Positions 43,513 to 51,873 of a DNA stretch of 64,000 nt are shown piece by piece; the stretch's first letter is position 1, and each line of letters begins with the position of its first letter. The DNA lies in contig NZ_LUHG01000065.1 in the NCBI RefSeq assembly GCF_001623405.1, forward strand, positions 62,001 to 126,000, given 5' to 3'. A model generated the notes under the pieces. The model searched no databases. It saw only the letters and a list, made by a program, of their open reading frames with translations, and was not told where the DNA came from. The stretch is from Hydrotalea flava. GTDB taxonomy: Bacteria > Bacteroidota > Bacteroidia > Chitinophagales > Chitinophagaceae. The translations under genes and the position numbers were made by a program.

Positions 43513-46488
43513 TTAAATGGCCGATTTAGGAATGGTGAAATAAAATATACTGCCTTTACCGGGTTCAGATTCCACCCAAATTTCTCCACCTAAATTTTCA
43601 ATTATTTTTTTGGCAATGGCCAATCCCATGCCACTGCCGCCATATTCATCGCGGGTATGTAAGCGTTGAAATATGATGAATATCTGTTCAAAATAATCAG
43701 CGTCAATTCCTATACCGTTATCTTGCACACTGAACTGCCAGAAATGACCGGCATCTGTCGCTTGAATATAGATGTCAGGTGACGCCCCTTCTTTACTATA
43801 TTTTAATGCATTTTGGATCAGGTTTAAAAATACCTGCCGTACCGGCGCTTTGGGCTGAACCAGTACAGGTAAATTTTTTGCATGAATCACTGCCTGTTTC
43901 TGCTTTATTTGCTGACGGTATAAAATTTCGATTTCATCAATCAGCGCCTTTACCGGAATGGTTTCTGCCTTTTCTTCCATACGCCCAACTCTGGAGTATT
44001 CCAATAAATCTAAAATAATTTGCCGCATACGCTTTGCGCCGTCGACCGCAAAATGAATGTATATTTTAGCCTGCTCATCTAATTGTTTGGCATATTTTTT
44101 TTCTAACTGAGTCAGAAAGCTTGCCACCATCCGTAGCGGCTCCTGCAAATCGTGTGAAACGATATAAGCAAATTGCTCCAATTCAGCATTTGAAGTAGCC
44201 AATGCTGTAGCATGTTTTTTTAAATCTTCATTCATCAATTCTAACTGTAATCCTGCTTTTTTAACATCAGTGATATCTTTGGCATAACAAGCCACGCCAA
44301 TAATTTCGGCACTGGCTGTTAATATAGGTGTTAAGGTTATTAAATTATAAATAATTTTACCGGTGATGGGGTGTGTTACTGATTCTTCAAAGCTAAAGGC
44401 TTCTCCAGATAATGCACGGTGGTAAAGCATTTCCCATTTCTGGTTCATAGCATTAGTAAAAGAGGGGCGAATAATATCATCCCCTTCTTTTGGTGCCACT
44501 CCGTCTATTGCTTCAATGAACTGTTTATAGGTTTTATTTGCAGTAATTAACTTCATGTTAATATCAATCGACCAAATAAATTCGTTGGAGGCATTAATGA
44601 GTGCATCTAAGTTTTGCTGTATGCGTTTAATTTCATTGGTATGTTCTTTTTCGCGGGTTACATCGCGAGAGGCACCAATAATACGTATGGCTTTCCCATC
44701 TTTATTTCTAATAATATAACCACGGTCGTACACAATGGCATATTGCCCGTTGGGTTTTTTAAACTGGTATTCATCTTCCCAATAATTTTCATGAGGATTA
44801 TTCAATAAAACAGTGCGATGGGTAGTAATGCGCTGCCAGTCATCCGGATGCACATGTTCCGCCCAAAATGCATCTACGTGTTCGGGGGGTATGAGTGGGT
44901 GTCCAATTAACTGTTCTAATTTTTTACCCGGCCTTACTACCACATTCTTTTGTAAATCCCAATCCCAAATGCAATCATTGGTAGCTTTGGCAATTAAATC
45001 GTATCGTTCATTGCTCAATGCAATAGCTTCCTGTGCTATTTTTTGTGTGGTAATATCTCTAAAGTAAACAGAAAGTCCGTTGGGCGTAGGGTATACACTA
45101 ATATCAAACCATTGCTCCAAGCCGTGATGATAGTCTTCAAAATGCACCACTTGCTGAGTCTCCAATGCTTTATGATAATTTTGCCAGGAAAGCGACTGTT
45201 TAAAATCAGCAAATACCTCCCATAAATTTTTACCCAGTATTTGGGTTTTAGTCACTTTTAGCAATTGTTCAGCCATATAATTCCAGTAACTCACTTCCCA
45301 TTGGGCATTCACGGCAAAGAATCCATCACCAATACTTTCTAATATTGTGTTGCGTTCTTCATACAATTTCAGTAATTCAATTTCTGTTCGCTTTCGTTTA
45401 TCAATATCCTGAAAACTACCATATACCCGAATACATTGGCCATTTTGAAATTCAGCCCGGCCAATGGTTCTTACCCATTTCGGATTGCCTTTATGCGTTA
45501 TTATTTCCAATTCCTCATCCCACGGGGTACCCTTTTCAATGCAATTGTAAACACATTGTGCAATGATAGATTGGTTTTTATCGCCATAAAAAAAGCTAAT
45601 TCCGGTTTGTAAATCGGGCTCAAAATCGGGTGGCACTTCTCGGATTTTTTTAGTAATAGGAGACCAGTACATTTTATTTTTTACGACATCAATTTCAAAA
45701 CTTCCTATTTGTGCCAGTTCATTCGACTCATCTAACAGTGTTTGTAGTTTTTTTTGTTCGGTAATATCTCGTTCAATGGAAATCCAATGGGTATACCAGC
45801 CTTGTTCATTGGTAATGGGTTTTATTTGCATATTGCACCAAAAAGATTCCCCGTTTTTTTTATAGTTTAATACGGTTATTTCACAAGGTTGCCAGGCTTT
45901 TAGTGCCTTTTTTAATTTTTCTAGTTCAGCTTTATTGGTGTCAGTACCTTGCAAAATACGGGGTGTTTTACCTATTACTTCTTCAGCTGTAAAGCCTGTC
46001 ATTTCAGTAAATGCGGCATTTACATACAAAATTTTGGGTCCGGGTAATTCTATTGGCTCAGCTTCAGTTATAATGACTGCATCGTTGGTATGTACTACAA
46101 CCGATTCTAATAATTTTAAGCGTTCCTTTTCTTTTCCCTGTTCTGTTATACCCTGAAAAACACCTGTTAATTCAATGGGTTGTCCTGCTTCGTTATACAA
46201 TAATTTTCCTGCCGACAGCACTAGAATAATTTGATTGTTTTTATGGATAAACCGCTTTTGAATAGCATATGGCTGACCGGTTGTAATGGTAAACTGTATT
46301 TGATCTATTGTAGACTGCCTGTCGTCAGGATGCAATAACGATATAATGGAATCAAAATTCAATTCGAATTCACCCGGTGCATAGCCTAAAATACGGTATA
46401 CACCATCTGACCAAACAATTGCCTGAGTAGCCAAATTGTATTGCCAGGTGCCAAAATGTAATAACTGTTCAGCCTCGTTTGAAAACAT
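43513..46488 (-). CDS. Multi-PAS sensor histidine kinase, 991 residues
   Basis: A soluble kinase with six PAS domains (about 5-120, 123-250, 250-365, 370-485, 488-605, 608-735), followed by HisKA with SHDLQEPLRMVASFLTQLEK (His779) and HATPase with DNGIGIDADYFEQIF and GSGMGLAIAKKI. The second PAS contains GKTPRILQG, the position where LOV domains have a photoactive cysteine; here there is none. Its first PAS and third PAS closely resemble domains of the neighbouring 1458-residue kinase. No TM segment is seen, so signals would be cytoplasmic. It is 122 bp upstream of that kinase on the same strand. Confidence 0.9.
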   Translation of the reverse strand: MFSNEAEQLLHFGTWQYNLATQAIVWSDGVYRILGYAPGEFELNFDSIISLLHPDDRQSTIDQIQFTITTGQPYAIQKRFIHKNNQIILVLSAGKLLYNEAGQPIELTGVFQGITEQGKEKERLKLLESVVVHTNDAVIITEAEPIELPGPKILYVNAAFTEMTGFTAEEVIGKTPRILQGTDTNKAELEKLKKALKAWQPCEITVLNYKKNGESFWCNMQIKPITNEQGWYTHWISIERDITEQKKLQTLLDESNELAQIGSFEIDVVKNKMYWSPITKKIREVPPDFEPDLQTGISFFYGDKNQSIIAQCVYNCIEKGTPWDEELEIITHKGNPKWVRTIGRAEFQNGQCIRVYGSFQDIDKRKRTEIELLKLYEERNTILESIGDGFFAVNAQWEVSYWNYMAEQLLKVTKTQILGKNLWEVFADFKQSLSWQNYHKALETQQVVHFEDYHHGLEQWFDISVYPTPNGLSVYFRDITTQKIAQEAIALSNERYDLIAKATNDCIWDWDLQKNVVVRPGKKLEQLIGHPLIPPEHVDAFWAEHVHPDDWQRITTHRTVLLNNPHENYWEDEYQFKKPNGQYAIVYDRGYIIRNKDGKAIRIIGASRDVTREKEHTNEIKRIQQNLDALINASNEFIWSIDINMKLITANKTYKQFIEAIDGVAPKEGDDIIRPSFTNAMNQKWEMLYHRALSGEAFSFEESVTHPITGKIIYNLITLTPILTASAEIIGVACYAKDITDVKKAGLQLELMNEDLKKHATALATSNAELEQFAYIVSHDLQEPLRMVASFLTQLEKKYAKQLDEQAKIYIHFAVDGAKRMRQIILDLLEYSRVGRMEEKAETIPVKALIDEIEILYRQQIKQKQAVIHAKNLPVLVQPKAPVRQVFLNLIQNALKYSKEGASPDIYIQATDAGHFWQFSVQDNGIGIDADYFEQIFIIFQRLHTRDEYGGSGMGLAIAKKIIENLGGEIWVESEPGKGSIFYFTIPKSAI

Positions 46489-47333
46489 TGTTTACTTGCG
46501 CTTTTGTGAATAAAAATAATTGGGACATGTACCTCAGTATCCGCAATAAATATCGGCAACAACTACTCTATATTGATTGAAATACTTAAACCCATTACTA
46601 TTTAGGCTATTGTAACTTTTATGTATAAAGATCATAGTGAAAATAAATGTTACCAAAAATAGCCAATACTACCTCTTTTTCCCTGCAGCAATAAAATATC
46701 CTACATGTATAATAGTTTCTCCCTTTGAAAGAACTGTTTTGCATTTTAAAATACCAAAACTGCCCAATAATCAGGGAAGCAAAGAAAAATTGTTGGAATG
46801 GGAGGTGCGTGCCTGCAACATTGTTTGGGTATTTATCATAATTGTATTGGATTCAACTGTAATAGGAATAGGAAAGTATCCGCTTAATAAAAATAGGTAT
46901 TGGCGCTTAAAAAAAGAAATAACAGTTTTTGGTAAGGTAAAATAGATATCCCAATCTAAAATAAGGAGGTGAAAAGCCATAGATAAGCCACTGATAAGCC
47001 CCACTATATTAGTATGAATAACATCCGAATCATTAGCGGTTGTAATACTATTTTACGCTAATTACCGCTATTTAAAGCCCATTATTTAGGATATAATGAT
47101 AGCTGATTGCATTTTACGTGGTTTAAAAGGGTGTATTTTTTACTATCATCCGTATCATCCCATTGTTTTTGATTAGCCGATAAAATTTATCGTCCCAAAA
47201 ACAATAGTTGATGTAACTTGAAGTTTGAATGTATTGATTCCCCCTTGAACAAGGGCGTATGTTATTATGATGTGTTTTAACGAAAAGCGCATACAGGTAT
47301 ACATACTCATTTATTGTTTGAATATTGAAATAT
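46489..47333. other. 845-bp intergenic region
   Basis: This is the largest stretch without a convincing gene. It lies between the start of the 991-residue kinase and DUF202. A 102-codon plus-strand frame (46637-46945) has no family signature. The region also holds AAGGAGGTGA (46963-46972) with no start codon behind it, and a 7-bp dyad TAGCGGT/ACCGCTA (47036-47072). No tRNA or clear promoter was seen. Confidence 0.6.
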
Positions 47334-47714
47334 ATGCAGCAAACCCATCCAACTTCAACAACAGCCGACCACTTGGCCAATGAAAGAACTTTTTTATCGT
47401 GGATACGCACCAGTATTGGCATTATGGCCTTTGGTTTTGTAGTAGTAAAATTTACCCTGTTTGTAAAACAAATTTCCCTTATTTTGGGTAAAACAAATGG
47501 TACGCCAACAGGCAGTTATTCGGACATTATTGGCATAGTACTGGTAGCCGTTGGTGCATTGGTATTGCTTTTATCTTATTTACGTTATAAAAACATAGAA
47601 AAGCAGTTATTAGATGGGTATTACCGGCACTCCTCCCGTTTGGTTAGCTTATTAACCATAGGCATATTTTTGGTGAGCATTTTATTATTGGTTTATCTCA
47701 TCAGGAGCATATAA
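47334..47714 (+). CDS. DUF202 (YidH-like) membrane protein
   Basis: A 126-residue inner-membrane protein. It has the family's opening HLANERTFLSWIRTSIGIMA, then three hydrophobic segments (about residues 28 to 46, 63 to 82 and 102 to 122). DUF202 domains occur in YidH and in the membrane part of some polyphosphate-related VTC proteins; no reaction is known. The ATG at 47334 is preferred, giving MQQTHPTS; one three codons upstream is also possible. It is isolated from neighbours by longer spacers. Confidence 0.88.
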   Translation: MQQTHPTSTTADHLANERTFLSWIRTSIGIMAFGFVVVKFTLFVKQISLILGKTNGTPTGSYSDIIGIVLVAVGALVLLLSYLRYKNIEKQLLDGYYRHSSRLVSLLTIGIFLVSILLLVYLIRSI

Positions 47715-47824
47715 AATGCAAACACTGCCACATTTTAAACCAAGGCATACAAAAAAGTGGAAGTGCATTTCGTGATTGAACAAACCATACACTGCATTTA
47801 TCTAACCTTACAATATTGATAGCC

Positions 47825-49639
47825 ATGCAAGCAACTTCACCAATCGTTTTTTTAAAAAAAATGACATTACTGTTCACTTGTTTTTGTATAGCAACAGTGG
47901 TACAGGCCCAATGGCTGGTAGCCAATATTGCAGGAAGAAATACCTTGAACTTAAATGGAAGCTGGGCGGTTATTGTAGACCCGTTTAATGCAGGCGAAAG
48001 TAACTGGAAACCGATATGGAAAGACCAGCATGCTACTGGTGCGCATGATTTTTTTGAATATGCATTTGACAATACCATTACATTACAGGTGCCTGGCGAC
48101 TGGAATTCGCAACGCAACGATTTGGTGTATTATGAAGGAACAGTATGGTATAAAAAAACTTTTCAATACCAACCGCAGCCCGGCCAGCACAGTTTTCTTT
48201 GTTTTGGCGGGGCCAATTATATAGCAGATGTGTATTGCAACGGACAAAAAGCCGGTAGCCATGAAGGTGGGTTTACCCCCTTTCAGTTTGATGTAACGCA
48301 CTTGTTAAAAGCGGGCGAAAACGAGGTAATTGTTCGGGTGAATAATCAACGCAGGGCAGATGCCATTCCTGCATTGAACTACGATTGGTGGAATTATGGT
48401 GGCATTACCCGCGATGTAGATTTGGTAACTACACCGGGCAATTATATTCAGGATTATTTTATTCAATTGCAAAAAAATGATACCAGCCATATAGCAGGCT
48501 GGGTACAGGTTGCAGGAAGCAATGGCCCGCAAAAAGTAAGCATTCATATTCCTGATTTACACATACATTACACTACCCAAACCAATGCAGCAGGCAGGGC
48601 CAATATCAGTATTGCAGCACATCCTGCATTATGGAGCCCCGAACATCCGCATTTATATACTGTTCAAATTGCTACAGCCACAGATACTGTTGCAGAAGCC
48701 ATTGGCTTTAGAACTATTGCAGTAAAGGGCACCGAAATTGAATTAAATGGACAGCCGATATTTTTACGCGGCATTAATATTCATGAACAAATACCACAAC
48801 GTGCCGGCAGGGCTTATTCTGAAACAGATGCCGCCATGCTATTGGGTTGGGCAAAGGAACTGGGTTGTAATTTTGTACGGTTAACCCACTATCCGCACAA
48901 TGAACACATGGTGCGGATGGCCGACAAAATGGGCATATTGTTATGGGAAGAAATTCCGCTTTGGCAGGGCATACAATTTAGTAACCCCGTTATATTAGCC
49001 AAAGCCAACCGGTTGTTGGATGAAATGATAGAACGCGATAAAAACCGCAGTGCCATTATACTATGGAGCTTATCTAATGAAACCACACCAGCTGAAAGCA
49101 GGGATACCACTTTAAGCGCAATGGCAGCACATGCCAGAGCATTAGATCCTACAAGGCTCATTACATCTGCATTCAATCATGTTGCATACAAGGGCAATAC
49201 CGTTACCATTGATGACAGCCTCAGTAAAATATTGGATGTGGTAGGTGTAAATGAATATATTGGTTGGTATACCCCCTGGCCTGCAAAACCGGAAGCAATG
49301 GTTTGGAAAAATCCTTTCAATAAACCACTGATTATGTCAGAGTTTGGTGGAGAAGCACTGTATGGCCATCATGGATCGAAAGATACTGCCAGCAGTTGGA
49401 GTGAGGAGTATCAGGAACAATTGTATAAAAATCAGGTAGCTATGTTTAAAAATATACCCTTTTTATGTGGTACCACCCCATGGGTATTGGCCGATTTTCG
49501 TTCGCCCAGTCGGCTACAACCCGTGTATCAGCAAGGCTGGAACAGAAAAGGATTATTATCGGATAAGGGATATAAAAAGAAAGCCTGGTATATTATGCGG
49601 GTATTTTATGAGGAGAAGGAACAAAATAACTTTAATTGA
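47825..49639 (+). CDS. Glycoside hydrolase family 2 enzyme (beta-glucuronidase/galactosidase-like)
   Basis: A 604-residue exported GH2 enzyme that releases terminal beta-linked sugar. After a signal peptide (about residues 1 to 29, ...TVVQAQ) come a jelly-roll sugar-binding domain (PGDWNSQRNDLVYYEGTVWY), an immunoglobulin-like domain and a TIM barrel. The acid/base is Glu419 in LWSLSNET and the nucleophile Glu506 in IMSEFGGEALYG. FLRGINIHEQIP and NFVRLTHYPHNEHM fit beta-glucuronidase more than LacZ. The substrate is unresolved. No SusC/SusD pair is near. The ATG at 47825 is preferred over a TTG nine bases upstream. Confidence 0.92.
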   Translation: MQATSPIVFLKKMTLLFTCFCIATVVQAQWLVANIAGRNTLNLNGSWAVIVDPFNAGESNWKPIWKDQHATGAHDFFEYAFDNTITLQVPGDWNSQRNDLVYYEGTVWYKKTFQYQPQPGQHSFLCFGGANYIADVYCNGQKAGSHEGGFTPFQFDVTHLLKAGENEVIVRVNNQRRADAIPALNYDWWNYGGITRDVDLVTTPGNYIQDYFIQLQKNDTSHIAGWVQVAGSNGPQKVSIHIPDLHIHYTTQTNAAGRANISIAAHPALWSPEHPHLYTVQIATATDTVAEAIGFRTIAVKGTEIELNGQPIFLRGINIHEQIPQRAGRAYSETDAAMLLGWAKELGCNFVRLTHYPHNEHMVRMADKMGILLWEEIPLWQGIQFSNPVILAKANRLLDEMIERDKNRSAIILWSLSNETTPAESRDTTLSAMAAHARALDPTRLITSAFNHVAYKGNTVTIDDSLSKILDVVGVNEYIGWYTPWPAKPEAMVWKNPFNKPLIMSEFGGEALYGHHGSKDTASSWSEEYQEQLYKNQVAMFKNIPFLCGTTPWVLADFRSPSRLQPVYQQGWNRKGLLSDKGYKKKAWYIMRVFYEEKEQNNFN

Positions 49640-49789
49640 TAACCAGTATTAAAGTACAAAAAAAATTTCTGATTTTTTAATCAAACCGTTTTTTACAAAT
49701 ACAATACATTATATTCATAAGACAGTTCTGTTTTAATAACTTTAAGTTGTGTATAGCAAAATAATTCCTTCACTATTCAACGCATCAAG

Positions 49790-51070
49790 ATGGGCATAGA
49801 ACGCAGAAAATTTTTAAAATACTCAGCCGGAAGTGCTGCTTCCGTTTCATTTTTTTCGGGCATTATTGCCTTTACTAAAAAAACTGAATACAATGACCCC
49901 GATTGGAGCCAGTTACACAATATGACGGGAGATGTAAAACCCATTACCGTTGCCGAAAGACAACAAAGAATTGCCAAGGCACAACAACTCATGGCAAGCA
50001 ACCAAATACAGGCATTGATTTTAGATGCAGGTACCTCATTAAATTATTTTACAGGAATACCCTGGTGGCCCAGTGAAAGAACCATGGTAGCCATTATTCC
50101 TGTAAAAGGGGAAGTGACTTATGTGAGCCCTGCTTTTGAAGCAGACCGATTGAAAGAATTAATTATCATTGGTCAGGGTGTACATATATGGCAGGAAGAT
50201 GAAAGTCCTTATGAAAAAATAGTGGAAGTATTACATCAAAATGGCATTACCGGTGGTAATATCGGCATGGAAGAACGTTTGCGGTTTTTTATATTGGATG
50301 GTCTACGAAAAGCCGCACCGAACATGAACTTCATTAGTGGCGATCCAATCAGCATTCCATGCCGGCTCATTAAATCGCCGGCAGAAATTGCCTTGTTGCA
50401 AAAAGCCAATGATATTACCCTTGCCGCCATACAATTTTGTGCAGCTAATGTAAAAGAAGGAATGTCGAATAACGATGTAGCTGCTATCATTAGTCAGGCA
50501 CAACGAAAAATGGGAGCAGAATCAGATGGTGCATTGGTAACCATTGGTGCCGCTTCTGCTTTACCACATGGAAGCATTCAACCACAGCAATTGCACAAAG
50601 GCGAAGTGTTACTCATGGATTGTGGATGTAAAATTGAAGGCTATACATCAGACATTACCAGAACCATTGTATTTGGTGCAGCACCTACACAAAGGCAACG
50701 TACTATCTGGGACTTAGAGAAGAAGGCACAGGCGGCAGGTTTTGCTGCTGCACAAATTGGACAGCCTTGCGAAAATGTGGACCATGCTGCCCGAAAAGTA
50801 TTAATTGATGCGGGATTTGGGCCAGGGTATCAATTACCCGGCTGTCCGCACAGAACCGGTCATGGTATTGGTATGGATGGACATGAATGGGGTAATATGG
50901 TGAATGGCAATCAACAACCCATTCAAGTGGGTATGTGTTTTAGTGTTGAGCCTACCATTGTTATTCCCGGTGAAATGGGTTTGCGATTGGAAGATTGTGC
51001 ATACATTGCTGAAGATGGTGCACACTGGTTTTCTAAACCTGCACATAGTATTGATGCGCCATTTGCATAA
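49790..51070 (+). CDS. Tat-exported Xaa-Pro aminopeptidase-like protein (M24 family)
   Basis: A 426-residue metallopeptidase of family M24. The N-terminus MGIERRKFLKYSAGS is a twin-arginine signal followed by a hydrophobic stretch, so it should be folded before export. The creatinase-like N-domain spans about residues 55 to 190. The five metal ligands are in DCGCKIEGYTSD (two Asp), GHGIGMDGHE (His), VEPTIVIPGE (Glu) and LRLEDC (Glu). Aminopeptidase P and prolidase both fit; export suggests peptide scavenging. It stands between a GH2 gene and a convergent membrane protein, with no obvious operon partner. Confidence 0.9.
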   Translation: MGIERRKFLKYSAGSAASVSFFSGIIAFTKKTEYNDPDWSQLHNMTGDVKPITVAERQQRIAKAQQLMASNQIQALILDAGTSLNYFTGIPWWPSERTMVAIIPVKGEVTYVSPAFEADRLKELIIIGQGVHIWQEDESPYEKIVEVLHQNGITGGNIGMEERLRFFILDGLRKAAPNMNFISGDPISIPCRLIKSPAEIALLQKANDITLAAIQFCAANVKEGMSNNDVAAIISQAQRKMGAESDGALVTIGAASALPHGSIQPQQLHKGEVLLMDCGCKIEGYTSDITRTIVFGAAPTQRQRTIWDLEKKAQAAGFAAAQIGQPCENVDHAARKVLIDAGFGPGYQLPGCPHRTGHGIGMDGHEWGNMVNGNQQPIQVGMCFSVEPTIVIPGEMGLRLEDCAYIAEDGAHWFSKPAHSIDAPFA

Positions 51071-51225
51071 AAAAACAGCTTTCTTAAATACATGGATGTT
51101 TATTGCATAAACGCACCATTAAAACCGCAATTAGCTATGCATGTTATACAACCTGTTGAAATAATTTCTATGAAACGGATTTGTTATTGCAAGATTGCCA
51201 TTGAATAGCAACATGTAATAATGTA

Positions 51226-51816
51226 TTATTTTTTAAGAAAGGGAATAATCATGGGAACACGTTGTTGATAGGCGCTATATTCAGCGCCAAATTCTTTCAC
51301 TAATTTCTTTTCTTCAAAATACATACCTATCCATGTATATAAGCTCATCATAATACAACTTAATAAGTTGGTTACCAATGGTGAAAACAGAAACCATGCC
51401 CAAACAAACAAGAGTGTTCCTAAGTACAAGGGATGGCGTACAAATTGATGAATACCCGTAGTATCTAAATGTGCTTCCTTTTTTTTCTTCCAAAACACAT
51501 CAATACCACTGAGATAAAAAAAATATTTACGGATGGTGATGCTCATTAACGCCAAGCCTGCAACACCCATTAACATTCCAAAAGTATAACGTATGTATTG
51601 ATGCAATGCAATAGGTTTAGCAGGTATATGAAACTGATAATACAAAATACCACTCATACTGAATAATGCAAACAGCGCATACAACAGGCGATAATATGGA
51701 AACCATTGTCTCATGCACTTTTGCATGAGACGCTTAAACTGCAATGACGCAGTAAGACTATGTATGGTGGCAAAGAGCAGCCATGCAATCATTAATATCC
51801 AGAGTGATTGGTTCAT
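51226..51816 (-). CDS. Isoprenylcysteine/phospholipid methyltransferase-like membrane protein
   Basis: A 196-residue integral membrane protein with about five hydrophobic segments. The C-terminal region has the PEMT/ICMT layout: TGIHQFVRHPLYLGTLLFVW, with the RHP-x-Y motif, then the terminal YFEEKKLVKEFGAEYSAYQQ, with the EE and Y-x2-Y residues that bind SAM. Substrate in bacteria is mostly unknown, and some NnrU-like relatives act in other roles. It precedes the converging GH2-GH53 gene by 57 bp on the same strand. Confidence 0.82.
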   Translation of the reverse strand: MNQSLWILMIAWLLFATIHSLTASLQFKRLMQKCMRQWFPYYRLLYALFALFSMSGILYYQFHIPAKPIALHQYIRYTFGMLMGVAGLALMSITIRKYFFYLSGIDVFWKKKKEAHLDTTGIHQFVRHPLYLGTLLFVWAWFLFSPLVTNLLSCIMMSLYTWIGMYFEEKKLVKEFGAEYSAYQQRVPMIIPFLKK

Positions 51817-51873
51817 GTAATTGATGATGAATTAAGCAACATTTATTTCAAAAAAAAGTTATTGCACACTTTT

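Noticed and set aside
45735-46115. Possible LOV photoreceptor in the second PAS of the 991-residue kinase
   Set aside because: The core reads GKTPRILQG and lacks the cysteine that forms the flavin adduct, so a photoactive LOV domain is not supported.
46637-46945. 102-codon plus-strand frame in the large intergenic region
   Set aside because: No signal, domain or family resemblance, and no promoter. The composition looks like non-coding AT-rich DNA.
46963-46972. AAGGAGGTGA, a perfect Shine-Dalgarno-like sequence
   Set aside because: No start codon follows at a usable distance, and genes here do not rely on such sites.
47725-47765. Imperfect hairpin after the DUF202 gene (CACTGCCAC and GTGGAAGTG)
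   Set aside because: It has one mismatch, a long loop and no T tract, so I did not call it a terminator.
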